From Alteromonas gilva (GTDB taxonomy: Bacteria; Pseudomonadota; Gammaproteobacteria; Enterobacterales; Alteromonadaceae): a DNA stretch of 64,000 nt. Below, piece after piece: positions 52,897 to 62,364 of this stretch (its first letter is position 1; every line of letters begins with the position of its first letter). Under the pieces are notes generated by a model. That model was given only the letters and a program-made list of their open reading frames with translations, was not told the DNA's origin and made no database searches. The position numbers and the translations under genes were made by a program. The DNA is taken from contig NZ_JAQQXP010000003.1 of the NCBI RefSeq assembly GCF_028595265.1, positions 471,934-535,933 on the forward strand, read 5' to 3'.

Positions 52897-53614
52897 GTTA
52901 CCGACAGTGGTGCCGCAATGGCCGGCACCACCCAATGTAGTAGCCTACTGCACTACCCGTGATGGGGGAGTGAGTCAGGGGCCCTACCAATCGCTGAACC
53001 TTGGCTTTCATGTTCACGACGATCCTGCTGCGGTAACACAAAACCGCAAACGTCTGCCGCACGCCGATAAGCTTCGGTGGCTGGAGCAGATCCATGGTCA
53101 TGATGTTATCGTCTTACCGAGTACACAGCACACCGCAGATGCCGCGATTAGCCGCACGCCTGAACATTATTGTGCAGTGATGACAGCAGATTGCATACCG
53201 CTATTATTGTGCAATAAACAGGGCACGGAGGTGGCAGCGGTGCATGCCGGCTGGCAGGGCTTAAAGGTGAAGATCATCGAGCATACGCTGGCCAGGCTAA
53301 GCGCTGATGCGCAAGATGTTTATGCTTGGATAGGACCGGCAATCTGTCAGCAGTGCTACGAAGTGTCGCACCAGGTTGCACAGTATTTTAGTCAGTATCC
53401 AGGCGTACTAACGCGTTCGGCCAGCGCCGACAAGTACCTGCTAAACTTACCGCTGGTGGCCGAGTATCAACTTCTGGCCGCGGGCGTTAAAAACATTGTG
53501 CAATCCGGGCTATGTACGTACCAGGATGCGCGTTTTTTCTCTCATCGTCAGGCTTCTCACCACCATTGCCAACAGACAGGTCGACAGGTCAGTGTTATCG
53601 GCCTCCTCGGCTAA
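52886..53614 (+). CDS. pgeF: PgeF/YfiH (LACC1-like multicopper-type enzyme)
   Basis: This family acts on purine nucleosides and, in bacteria, corrects peptidoglycan precursors (YfiH editing of UDP-MurNAc-Ser). The conserved CAVMTADCIPLLLCN, HAGWQGL and CTYQDARFFSHRQ blocks hold the metal-binding His and Cys. I pick the ATG at 52886 (242 residues), which aligns the PQWP motif with E. coli; ATG at 52877 and TTG at 52847 are alternatives. It follows rluD, as in E. coli. Confidence 0.93.
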   Translation: MNFELPTVVPQWPAPPNVVAYCTTRDGGVSQGPYQSLNLGFHVHDDPAAVTQNRKRLPHADKLRWLEQIHGHDVIVLPSTQHTADAAISRTPEHYCAVMTADCIPLLLCNKQGTEVAAVHAGWQGLKVKIIEHTLARLSADAQDVYAWIGPAICQQCYEVSHQVAQYFSQYPGVLTRSASADKYLLNLPLVAEYQLLAAGVKNIVQSGLCTYQDARFFSHRQASHHHCQQTGRQVSVIGLLG

Positions 53615-53704
53615 CGCCTTATATTTCTGTACAGCTACCAAACTGTCACATAGTATTTATGCCGTACTGAGCAGTTTGCTCTAATGATTGTAACTAGCTA
53701 AACA

Positions 53705-53709
53705 AGGAG
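53705..53709 (+). promoter_or_regulatory. Ribosome site that decides the M28 peptidase start
   Basis: AGGAG at 53705-53709 abuts the ATG at 53710, too close to be used, but is 6 bases from the GTG at 53716. The GTG is therefore the more likely start. Confidence 0.65.
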
Positions 53710-53715
53710 ATGTTT

Positions 53716-55332
53716 GTGAACAAACGTCTGAGTTCGTGTTTTTGGGTTTTTTCTCTGTTGTGTGTTGTATCCGGAGCAGTCAGTGCTGCGTCACCGGAAC
53801 GGTTTAAAGGCCACATGATGTTGCTGGCCGATGATCTATTGGCCGGTCGTGATACCGGAAGTCTCGGGCATGATTTCGCATCGCTGTATATTGCCAGTGA
53901 GTTACAAAAAATGGGGGTATCACCCGGCGGTGATAACGGCACTTATTATCAGGTTGTTCCGTTTAAGCAGTCCACGCTGGATATGCAGTCACCCCGGTTA
54001 GTGGTGTCTAACGGTAACGAATCCGTTGAATTTGAGTTTATGCAAAACATGCTGATGAGTGCCGACATCAATAGTGAGTCCTCCAGCGTTACCGCAGAAC
54101 TGGTGTTTATGGGCTTTGGTATTGACGCGCCTTACCTTAATTACACCGATTACGAAGGTGTTGATCTGAACGGCAAGATTGCGGTGATTTTGTCTGATCG
54201 CCCGCATGACTTCCCCAGTGAAGAAGGCTCGCATTATCGCCGCCTCATCTCCGAAAGCCTGGTGGAGCATGGCGCTGTCGGCGTCATCGTGGTCAGTACG
54301 CCGGTTTCTGAGTCGGTTTCGCCCTTTGAAAAGCGCAAGCTTTACGTTAAAACGCCAAGCACACGCTGGCTGACCAAAGAAGGCAGTGTCTTTAATGGTT
54401 TTCCGCAAATCAAGGGTAGTGCTACCCTGAGTATTGAGGCTGGCAAAACATTGTTTGACATGGCGGGCATTGATCTGGAAGCCATTTTTGAAAAAGTTGA
54501 AAACAATGAGCCGTTAACGTCCAGGCCGCTCGGCTTAACAGCCACGATTGAAAAGCAATCTGTGTTAAGTGAAACCACCAGTCCTAATGTGATTGGCATC
54601 ATTGAAGGCTCTGATCCGCAGTTAAAGGATGAGTACATTATTCTGACCGCCCATTCCGATCACATTGGTGTGAGTCAGAATTCCGTATTAAAAGACAAAA
54701 TCAATAACGGTGCCATGGACAACGCCAGTGGCGTATCAACCCTGCTCGAAATTGCCCACGAGTTTCATCACGCCGACAGTAAACCCAAACGTTCTATTAT
54801 ATTTGCGTTTGTTACCGGTGAAGAAAAAGGCCTGCTGGGCTCAGAATATTATGCGAACTATCCAACTGTTCCGATTGAAAAGATTGTTGCCAATGTCAAT
54901 TTGGATATGCCCATTTTAACTTACCGCACCAATGAGATTATTGCGTTTGGGGCAACGCACAGCTCGCTGGAAAGCTCGGTAAGTGAGACCTTGTTAAAAA
55001 ACGAGATGAAACTGATTGACGATCCGATGCCAGAGCAAGCCATTTTTGTGCGCAGTGATCAGTACAGTTTTGTGAAGCAGGGCGTTCCGGCTGTCTTTTT
55101 AGTCCCCAGTCTGGCTGCAGACGTGAAGGATGCGCTTGGCGTATCGCCGCAAACCTTCCTGGCCAAACATTATCATATGCCATCTGATGATCTGAATTTA
55201 CCTATCGACTATGACTGGGCGGCGCAGTTTGTTGAAATTAACTACGCTATTGCCCGAGATTTGGCCAATACGCCAATAACACCAAGCTGGAATGAAGACA
55301 GCTTTTTCTCCACCCTCGGCGCTAATAAATAG
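53716..55332 (+). CDS. Secreted M28 family metallopeptidase
   Basis: This is a 538-residue protein with a signal peptide (hydrophobic run to about residue 22, ending AVSA) and an M28 zinc aminopeptidase domain. The metal ligands lie in TAHSDHIGV, MDNASGVSTLLE and TGEEKGLLGSEYY (about residues 310-380), with a PA-type insert before them (about 110-240). It should act in the periplasm or outside the cell. No substrate can be named. A terminator follows. Confidence 0.9.
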   Translation: MNKRLSSCFWVFSLLCVVSGAVSAASPERFKGHMMLLADDLLAGRDTGSLGHDFASLYIASELQKMGVSPGGDNGTYYQVVPFKQSTLDMQSPRLVVSNGNESVEFEFMQNMLMSADINSESSSVTAELVFMGFGIDAPYLNYTDYEGVDLNGKIAVILSDRPHDFPSEEGSHYRRLISESLVEHGAVGVIVVSTPVSESVSPFEKRKLYVKTPSTRWLTKEGSVFNGFPQIKGSATLSIEAGKTLFDMAGIDLEAIFEKVENNEPLTSRPLGLTATIEKQSVLSETTSPNVIGIIEGSDPQLKDEYIILTAHSDHIGVSQNSVLKDKINNGAMDNASGVSTLLEIAHEFHHADSKPKRSIIFAFVTGEEKGLLGSEYYANYPTVPIEKIVANVNLDMPILTYRTNEIIAFGATHSSLESSVSETLLKNEMKLIDDPMPEQAIFVRSDQYSFVKQGVPAVFLVPSLAADVKDALGVSPQTFLAKHYHMPSDDLNLPIDYDWAAQFVEINYAIARDLANTPITPSWNEDSFFSTLGANK

Positions 55333-55356
55333 TACGCGATAGGAAATGACGTCAAC

Positions 55357-55387
55357 GGCGCCAACTGTTTACAGTGGCGCCTTTTTT
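55357..55387 (+). terminator. Terminator after the M28 peptidase
   Basis: GGCGCC-A-ACTGT at 55357-55368 pairs with ACAGTGGCGCC at 55371-55381 with one bulged A, followed by TTTTTT. Strong rho-independent terminator. Confidence 0.9.
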
Positions 55388-55502
55388 GTATTGGTCCGTC
55401 AGTGGCTAAGTCCGGCTAATGAAGCAACTACCTGAAAATGTTGATCTGCAACAATAGAGCAACAACTAAACTAAAAATTTTGTTTAAATATTGTTCGCTC
55501 GA

Positions 55503-55532
55503 CTTGAATCCCACGCCTATCATACCCATAAA
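55503..55532 (+). promoter_or_regulatory. Heat-shock (sigma-32) promoter of clpB
   Basis: -35 CTTGAA at 55503-55508 and -10 CCCATAAA at 55525-55532 with a 16-base spacer match the sigma-32 consensus (CTTGAAA, CCCCATNT). It lies 40 bases before the clpB ATG, which is a classical heat-shock gene. Confidence 0.8.
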
Positions 55533-55571
55533 TTGAGCAAGGTTATTTAGCACGGTTAAAAGAGGTTACCC

Positions 55572-58142
55572 ATGCGTTTAGATAGATTTACCAGCAAGTT
55601 CCAGATTGCGATCTCCGATGCGCAGTCTCTTGCGTTGGGCAGAGATCATCAGTTTATCCAGCCCGTGCATTTAATGACAGCACTACTTAATCAGCAAGGC
55701 GGCTCGGTGCGGCCTATGCTTGATCAGGCAGGAGTCAATGTAAATGCCCTGCGCTCGGCACTTGCCGAAGCCGTTGACCGCTTATCCCGGGTAGAGGGAG
55801 TAGGTGGCGATGTGCAATTAAGCAAAGAAAGTGTGGTGCTGCTGAATTTGTGCGACAAGATTGCTCAGCAGCGCAAAGATGACTACATCACCTCCGAAAT
55901 ATTTGTCTTAGCTGCCATACAGGATAAAGGCCGCCTGGGCGATATTTTGCGTGATCTGGGGATTACCAAAGACACCATCGAAAGCGCCATTGATGCCATT
56001 CGCGGCGGTCAGAAAGTGACTGATCCGAATGCAGAAGACGTGCGTCAGGCATTGGAAAAATACACCACAGATCTCACTGAGCGCGCCGAACAAGGCAAGC
56101 TTGACCCGGTTATTGGTCGCGACGATGAAATTCGCCGCACCGTGCAGGTATTGCAGCGCCGGACCAAAAACAACCCGGTCCTGATTGGTGAGCCCGGTGT
56201 GGGAAAAACCGCCATTGTTGAGGGCTTAGCGCAGCGAATCATCAACGGCGAGGTACCAGAGGGCTTAAAAGATAAGCGTGTGTTATCGCTGGATATGGGC
56301 TCGCTGGTGGCCGGTGCAAAGTACCGCGGAGAATTTGAGGAACGATTAAAAGCCGTGCTTGCCGAACTGTCTAAAGAGGAAGGGCGCGTCATTCTGTTTA
56401 TTGACGAGCTGCATACCATGGTAGGGGCGGGTAAGTCTGACGGCGCTATGGACGCCGGCAATATGCTTAAACCGGCGCTGGCGCGCGGCGAACTGCATTG
56501 CGTAGGAGCAACGACGCTCGATGAGTATCGTCAGTACATTGAGAAAGACGCAGCGCTTGAACGCCGCTTTCAAAAAATCGTCGTCGACGAACCCAGCGTT
56601 GAAGATACCATTGCTATTTTACGCGGCCTCAAAGAACGTTATGAGCTGCATCATTCGGTAGACATTACCGACCCGGCAATCGTGGCGGCAGCCAACTTAT
56701 CGCACCGGTATATCAGCGATCGCCAGTTACCCGATAAAGCCATCGATTTAATTGACGAAGCGGCGTCGAGTATTCGTCTGCAGATAGACTCTAAGCCAGA
56801 AGATATGGACCGCCTCGAGCGACGCATCATTCAGTTAAAACTGGAAGAGCAGGCACTGGCTAAAGAAACCGATGATGCCAGTCACAAGCGTCTTGAAATG
56901 ATTGAGTTAGAGCGTGAACAGGCCGAGATCAAATTGGCGGAGCTCGAGGCAATCTGGAAACAAGAAAAAGAGGCCATGCAGGGCACACAGTCTATTAAGT
57001 CGGAGCTTGAACAAGCCAAACTGGACTTAGAAATTGCCCGCCGTGCGTCTGATCTTAACCGTATGTCAGAGCTTCAGTACGGACGTATTCCCGAGCTTGA
57101 GATGAAACTGGAAAAAGCGGCAGAGAATGAGTCAAAAGAAACACTGCTGATGAAAAACCGGGTTACGGAAGCGGAAATTGCCGATGTACTGTCGCGCTGG
57201 ACCGGTATTCCGGTGTCGAAAATGCTCGAGGGTGAACGCGATAAATTGTTACGCATGGAAGACGTATTACACAAGCGTGTTGTTGGCCAGCAGGAAGCCG
57301 TGAACGCGGTGTCCAATGCCATTCGCCGTTCACGGGCCGGTCTGTCTGATCCGAACAAACCCATTGGTTCTTTCCTGTTTTTAGGCCCCACAGGCGTGGG
57401 CAAAACAGAGCTGTGTAAATCGTTGGCCGGCTTTATGTTTGATACCGAAGATGCCATGGTTCGTATCGACATGTCGGAGTTTATGGAAAAGCATTCGGTG
57501 GCCAGGTTGGTCGGCGCACCGCCGGGATATGTCGGCTACGAAGAGGGCGGCTACCTGACTGAAGCCGTTCGCCGTAAGCCCTATTCGGTGATTTTGCTGG
57601 ATGAAGTAGAAAAAGCCCATCCGGATGTCTTTAACATACTGCTCCAGGTATTAGACGATGGCCGCTTAACCGACGGGCAGGGACGCACGGTAGACTTTAA
57701 AAATACCGTCGTCATTATGACCTCCAATTTAGGCTCTGACATTATTCAGGATAAGCATCAGGAAAGTCAGTATGAAGAAATGAAATCAATGGTCATGAAC
57801 GTTGTTGGCCAGCATTTTCGTCCTGAGTTTATTAACCGCGTCGATGATATCGTCGTGTTTCACCCGCTGGGCAAAGAGCAAATTAAGCAAATTGCCAAAA
57901 TACAGCTGGCGTCACTGCGTGCACGTCTTGCTGAAAAAGGGTACAAGCTCGAATTATCAGCAGGGGCCATGGATAAGCTCGCCGATGCAGGCTTTGATCC
58001 GGTATTTGGTGCACGGCCTCTGAAACGGGCGATACAAACACAAATTGAGAACCCACTGGCGCAGCAACTCCTGTCAGGCAGCTTGCTACCGGAGTCAACG
58101 GTCAGAATTGACCTGGACGGCGATCATTTAGTCATTGTATAG
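55572..58142 (+). CDS. clpB: ATP-dependent chaperone ClpB
   Basis: ClpB works with DnaK to pull proteins out of aggregates. The 856 residues match the full-length form (857 in E. coli): Clp N-domain (1-145), first AAA+ with GEPGVGKT near residue 206, coiled-coil M-domain (about 410-525), second AAA+ with GPTGVGKT near residue 606. There is no ClpP-binding loop. It is preceded by a sigma-32 promoter and followed by a strong terminator. Confidence 0.98.
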   Translation: MRLDRFTSKFQIAISDAQSLALGRDHQFIQPVHLMTALLNQQGGSVRPMLDQAGVNVNALRSALAEAVDRLSRVEGVGGDVQLSKESVVLLNLCDKIAQQRKDDYITSEIFVLAAIQDKGRLGDILRDLGITKDTIESAIDAIRGGQKVTDPNAEDVRQALEKYTTDLTERAEQGKLDPVIGRDDEIRRTVQVLQRRTKNNPVLIGEPGVGKTAIVEGLAQRIINGEVPEGLKDKRVLSLDMGSLVAGAKYRGEFEERLKAVLAELSKEEGRVILFIDELHTMVGAGKSDGAMDAGNMLKPALARGELHCVGATTLDEYRQYIEKDAALERRFQKIVVDEPSVEDTIAILRGLKERYELHHSVDITDPAIVAAANLSHRYISDRQLPDKAIDLIDEAASSIRLQIDSKPEDMDRLERRIIQLKLEEQALAKETDDASHKRLEMIELEREQAEIKLAELEAIWKQEKEAMQGTQSIKSELEQAKLDLEIARRASDLNRMSELQYGRIPELEMKLEKAAENESKETLLMKNRVTEAEIADVLSRWTGIPVSKMLEGERDKLLRMEDVLHKRVVGQQEAVNAVSNAIRRSRAGLSDPNKPIGSFLFLGPTGVGKTELCKSLAGFMFDTEDAMVRIDMSEFMEKHSVARLVGAPPGYVGYEEGGYLTEAVRRKPYSVILLDEVEKAHPDVFNILLQVLDDGRLTDGQGRTVDFKNTVVIMTSNLGSDIIQDKHQESQYEEMKSMVMNVVGQHFRPEFINRVDDIVVFHPLGKEQIKQIAKIQLASLRARLAEKGYKLELSAGAMDKLADAGFDPVFGARPLKRAIQTQIENPLAQQLLSGSLLPESTVRIDLDGDHLVIV

Positions 58143-58169
58143 GGTTATCCAGCATTGTAGCGGAAGACG

Positions 58170-58201
58170 AAAAAGCCGGTGATAGTTATCACCGGCTTTT
58201 T
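58170..58201. terminator. Bidirectional terminator between clpB and prsT
   Basis: AAAAGCCGGTGATA at 58171-58184 pairs with TATCACCGGCTTTT at 58187-58200, with A-run and T-run on the two sides. It can serve both convergent genes. Confidence 0.92.
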
Positions 58202-58219
58202 GTTTAACCTGGCTTTGCC

Positions 58220-61009
58220 TTATAAGAGGCTATCGAGTAACGACTGGGCTTTGTTACGGCTATAAAACGGACGTTCAACAGATACTGCTTTTTGTAGCTC
58301 GTCGATTGCTTCGTTATTGCGGTTTAATTTGGCCAGCGTGTAACCAATATGATAGCGCGTTTCGGGGTTTTTGGAGTCACGGGCAAATGCGCGGCGCAAT
58401 ATACCCAGACCATCCTCTAATTGCCCCTGCTGAACCAGTACCCAACCGTAGGTATCCAGAATTTCTGGCGCGCTACTGTCCAGTTCATAGGCCTGAGTAA
58501 TATACTCTTTGGCCTGCTGAAGATCCTGCTCAAGGCTCATAACGGCCAGCTTATTTAAAACAATCGGTTTGTTAAACAGCTTCTCTTCAAGCAGTAAAGA
58601 CTTATACAGTGCTGTGGCCTTGTCGAAGTTACCCTGAATAAAATAAAACTGCGCCAGGAGGTTTTTGGCCAGCACGTTTTGGGGAGAACTTTTTAAGATT
58701 TTTTCCGACTGCGACGTAAACGCCTCATCATTATTGCCCCGCAGAGCAAAGTCATAAAGTAATACCAGTGCCTGATAAAAATCAGGATCTATGTTTAGTG
58801 CCTGTTGTAAACTCGCGGTAGCACCTTGGGTGTCATCCTGGCGTTTATGATAGAGCGCCATGACCAACCAATAATTGGCATTCTCGCCATTATTATTGCG
58901 CATGTTATCCAACAGTTGTTTAGCGGTAGTAAGTTCATTGGTTTCAATGAGCAGTTTTATCTTTTCTAAGGCTAAACGTTGGCTGTTTGGCGCGAGTTCC
59001 AAGGCGGTATCTAAAGATTTTAATGCGCCCGGGAGGTCGTTTACTGCGCGTTGCAGTTCACTTTGCTGGAGCAACAAGGATACTGACTCCTTGGTGAAAT
59101 GTTCAACAATTGCCAGGGTTTTCCTGGCTTCAACATTGTTTCGTTTCTGGATAAGCAAGGTCGTTTTTAGCAGCAGGTAATCAGCGTTGTCGAAGTCATC
59201 TACCAACAGACGGTCGACATGATAAATCGCCCTGTCGAAGTCACTTTCAGACTGATGCAATTTAGCCAATTCGAGTCTGGCATAGGTAAAACCAGCGTCG
59301 AGCACAAGAATATCGTTGTACAGTGAGATGGCGTTTTCCACATTCCCTTGTTTCACCATATTATGTGCTTTCAGCAGGAGCGATTGAGGGTGATTAGGGG
59401 AGAGTTCAAGGAGCTCTTCGATGACTATATTCGATGCCTCGAACTCTTGCTGGCGACTGAGTATCGCCGCTTTATTAAATTTCGCTGCAAATAAATCAGG
59501 CTTTTTTGCCAGCGCGAACATAATGAGATCGAGGGCCTCATCGTATTCTTTTAGGCGAATTAATATCCCGGCTTTGAGGTTAATAAAGTCGGGGTCGTCA
59601 GGATATAACGCTAAGATAGCTTCGGCACTCTTTAATGCATCGTCCAGCGAACCTTCCCTGAGTTTAAGCAGGCTATAAGTGAGCAGAAAAGGCACGTTCT
59701 GATTGTTGTCAGCATAGCTGCTATCGAGAATAGCTATGGCCTGCTCCATATTGCCCCGCAGTGCCATAAGTCGAATCTTATACAAACTGACTCTGGGATC
59801 TTCGGGAAAACGCTCGCTCAGCTCGTCACTCAGGCGCTGTGCCTTAAACGTTTTATTTTGCTTTAAATACAGATCGCCAAGTAATAAGGCTGATTCAATG
59901 TCATCAAGTAAGTTTTTCTCGTGCTTTTCTAATAATATCAACGCCTGGCGGTTTCGTTGTGTCATTAAATACGTTCTTGCCAAAAGCACGATCGCTTGGG
60001 TGTCATTGGGGTTGCTGATTAAATACCGGGAAAAATCTCTGCCTGCTTGTTCGGTATTACCATGGAAGAAAGCCGTTAAACCACTGATGTAAAGCAGAAC
60101 AGGTTGGTCGGCAATAATTTCCGGCGAAAGACTCGCCATTATTTCGTTAAGTTGCTCCAGGCGAGAATTACTGATGAGCTGCTTTTTATCTTTACTTTCA
60201 AGCCAGCTGCTCAACAGAATGGCCAGTGGGTCGTTAGGTGTCTTTTGAATAATTTCATCAACAAACGCTCTGGCACTATCAAAGTCGTTGCTTTTTAAGT
60301 AAATGTCCGCCAGCTTTCTGAGTGTGACAGGGTCGTTGGGGTCTAACCTAAGTGCTTTTTGCAGATAATCAATCGCATTATCATAGTCGTTACGAGCGTG
60401 TGATAACTCGCCTTTGAGTCGCCAGGTAACCGGCGACTCACCATTAAAACTGAGGGCTTTATCCAAATAAGACTGGACTGCGTCAAAATCTTCTTGCGAT
60501 AACGCCACCGAGGCGAGACCGTTATAAGCAGGTATATAGGTAGGATCGATATCCAGACTCTGTCGATAGGCACTATTTGCACACTCCAAACGTCCCAGAC
60601 GAGTGCATGCCGTAGCGCGTATTTGCAACCATTTTAGCTTGTGTTCATTGACTAACTGCTCGGTGCCATTAAAGTTGATGACCCGTTCATATTTGTTCTG
60701 AAAAAGTAAGGCGTTACCCAATGCTTCAGCAACCAGATTGAAGTCTGCACCCTGATCTAAAGCTTCATAAAATTCACTTTCGGCGGCGTTCAGGTAGCCG
60801 TTGATGAGTAATATTTTACCCATTAGGATTTTTGCAGCGAGATTATCCGGATCCTGCTTTAAGCTATTTTTTAAATGGATAAACGCATCGTCATAAGCGG
60901 CTTGATTATAAGCTGATAGTGCTTTTTCATAATCATCTTCTGAGCTTGCAAATGACAATGTGCAAACAGGCAAACATAGCAAAACTAACAAAGCTAACGT
61001 TAAACGCAT
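58220..61009 (-). CDS. prsT: PrsT-like TPR-repeat protein of PEP-CTERM/exosortase systems
   Basis: The protein of 929 residues has an N-terminal signal peptide (MRLTLALLVLLCLPVCTLSFA) and then tetratricopeptide repeats over nearly the whole length. Long TPR proteins of this kind (PrsT) belong to the exosortase/PEP-CTERM system, where they probably act in polysaccharide or surface-protein export in the periplasm. I take the ATG at 61009; an ATG at 61051 would add 14 residues before the signal peptide. The next gene codes for a PEP-CTERM-like surface protein. No exosortase is in this window. The PrsT name is by architecture and context. Confidence 0.8.
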   Translation of the reverse strand: MRLTLALLVLLCLPVCTLSFASSEDDYEKALSAYNQAAYDDAFIHLKNSLKQDPDNLAAKILMGKILLINGYLNAAESEFYEALDQGADFNLVAEALGNALLFQNKYERVINFNGTEQLVNEHKLKWLQIRATACTRLGRLECANSAYRQSLDIDPTYIPAYNGLASVALSQEDFDAVQSYLDKALSFNGESPVTWRLKGELSHARNDYDNAIDYLQKALRLDPNDPVTLRKLADIYLKSNDFDSARAFVDEIIQKTPNDPLAILLSSWLESKDKKQLISNSRLEQLNEIMASLSPEIIADQPVLLYISGLTAFFHGNTEQAGRDFSRYLISNPNDTQAIVLLARTYLMTQRNRQALILLEKHEKNLLDDIESALLLGDLYLKQNKTFKAQRLSDELSERFPEDPRVSLYKIRLMALRGNMEQAIAILDSSYADNNQNVPFLLTYSLLKLREGSLDDALKSAEAILALYPDDPDFINLKAGILIRLKEYDEALDLIMFALAKKPDLFAAKFNKAAILSRQQEFEASNIVIEELLELSPNHPQSLLLKAHNMVKQGNVENAISLYNDILVLDAGFTYARLELAKLHQSESDFDRAIYHVDRLLVDDFDNADYLLLKTTLLIQKRNNVEARKTLAIVEHFTKESVSLLLQQSELQRAVNDLPGALKSLDTALELAPNSQRLALEKIKLLIETNELTTAKQLLDNMRNNNGENANYWLVMALYHKRQDDTQGATASLQQALNIDPDFYQALVLLYDFALRGNNDEAFTSQSEKILKSSPQNVLAKNLLAQFYFIQGNFDKATALYKSLLLEEKLFNKPIVLNKLAVMSLEQDLQQAKEYITQAYELDSSAPEILDTYGWVLVQQGQLEDGLGILRRAFARDSKNPETRYHIGYTLAKLNRNNEAIDELQKAVSVERPFYSRNKAQSLLDSLL

Positions 61010-61437
61010 ATTTTCTTTCAGTCTCTGTTGGGTAATTCTGATTGTGAACAATAAGTGCTGAAAACACCATAAAACTGTAGGTTTTATCCCGAATTTTTAT
61101 GTTACTACGCTTTAGTGCTAAACAATAAGCTTACGCAAATAGATTTATTATTATCAGCGCAACACCGCGTGCAAGCGCCGTAAGCTTGTATTAGCGATGT
61201 CTTACACTGTGTTAGGGCGCGTTACGCCATTAATAATGACGGATATATAAGGTACTTTGCTTGCAATGTTGAACAACCATGGATGACATTTACGACATGT
61301 CCAGATTGGTTTGCCCTGGGGGATCACGTTGAATAGTACTTTAATCTAAGCAATCCCAGGCGTTGCTCAGTGTCAGCCTGGGATGCATTAAATAACGCGT
61401 AGCGTCGGAATTGGTGTAAACAGTGCCAGGCCATTAA
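61010..61437. other. Intergenic region upstream of prsT
   Basis: These 428 bases hold no gene. There is a 9-bp inverted repeat (AAGCTTACG at 61127-61135 and CGTAAGCTT at 61179-61187). A dyad at 61202-61218 resembles one upstream of the PEP-CTERM-like gene. A hairpin at 61353-61384 is listed separately. Confidence 0.5.
61353..61384 (-). terminator. Hairpin after the PEP-CTERM-like gene
   Basis: ATCCCAGGC at 61353-61361 pairs with GCCTGGGAT at 61376-61384 around 14 bases, about 54 bases after the stop of the minus-strand gene. It lacks a long T-run. Confidence 0.45.
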
Positions 61438-62364
61438 TTATGCGCCGAGCTGTTTACTCTTGCGTTGCCATACAGCAAAACCGCCTGCCAGTAACATTAA
61501 CGCGAGTGTACCCGGCGCGCTGACTGGGTCTGCGTTGTCATCGTTGGTCGAGCCTTGCGCTTTGCTAAAGCCGATAGAGGATAATTTGAATTTATCGTCG
61601 CCCTGAGAAAAACCATCAACATAGGCAAAGATTGAGTTATACGCCCCTACCAGCCAATACTTCGAGAAACCAGTGGTAGTAAAATCGGAATGATAGTTAC
61701 CATAGCTGCCGGTAATACCAAAGCTTCCTTTCAGCGCGGTGCCTACTGAACTTGCAATGTCAGACCAACTTGCACTGCCGCTTGTTAGCTGGCTTACGTC
61801 AGATAAGCCAGCAACGGTTACCTGTTGGCTAGAAGAGTGTGCGCCTAACCAGCTAAAAGCTGCACCGTTCAGTTGCACTTCTTCTGAGAAGGAAAACAGC
61901 ACCATGTCGTAATCGGGAATAAACCCTGTTTCTCTCCAACCACCGTTTTCCCAGCGATAAGAGTGGCCTTCATTGTCTATGGAATGGCTGTGGCTATGGC
62001 TGTCAAAGCTTTGTTCATCTGCGTTTTCGATACCCAGACCTTCGCCATAGGGACCCGATAAACTGGCGGATTCAACAGTGTTATCGTCAGATCCAGCAGT
62101 ATCTGACCACGCGGTAACAGAGATGGATACACCATTCACCACGACGGTGCTGCCAGTAGGATCGACACTACTATCATAAACACCCTGACCGTCCCTTGAA
62201 TTAATACCGTAGCCATCCTGTGAATTAGTCAAGTCATAGGTCGAGGCTGCGCGCCAGGAATCACAGCCATTCACGTTGCAATCTGTACTCGCAATGGCCG
62301 TTATTGGTGTTGCAATAATCAGAGCGGTTACTACCAGAATAGATTTAGTATAATACAGCTTCAT
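61438..62364 (-). CDS. PEP-CTERM-like exosortase-dependent surface protein
   Basis: This is a 308-residue exported protein with a signal peptide (hydrophobic run to about residue 25). A Ser/Gly/Asn-rich middle with a His/Ser run (SHSHSHS near residue 122) follows. The sorting tail is SAPGTLALMLLAGGFAVWQRKSK: a short motif, a membrane helix and a basic end, the three-part PEP-CTERM plan. The motif reads SAPGT instead of the usual PEP, as in some Alteromonadales exosortase substrates (possibly the XDP1 group). A GAGGAAGAG ribosome site precedes the ATG. A sigma-54 promoter lies upstream. Function is unknown; such proteins often take part in biofilm or floc matrix. Confidence 0.75.
   Translation of the reverse strand: MKLYYTKSILVVTALIIATPITAIASTDCNVNGCDSWRAASTYDLTNSQDGYGINSRDGQGVYDSSVDPTGSTVVVNGVSISVTAWSDTAGSDDNTVESASLSGPYGEGLGIENADEQSFDSHSHSHSIDNEGHSYRWENGGWRETGFIPDYDMVLFSFSEEVQLNGAAFSWLGAHSSSQQVTVAGLSDVSQLTSGSASWSDIASSVGTALKGSFGITGSYGNYHSDFTTTGFSKYWLVGAYNSIFAYVDGFSQGDDKFKLSSIGFSKAQGSTNDDNADPVSAPGTLALMLLAGGFAVWQRKSKQLGA

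Noticed and set aside
61157..61179. Sigma-54-like sequence upstream of prsT (TTGCACG, then TTGCG on the minus strand)
   Set aside because: The invariant GG is TG and the spacing to the -12 box is one base too long.
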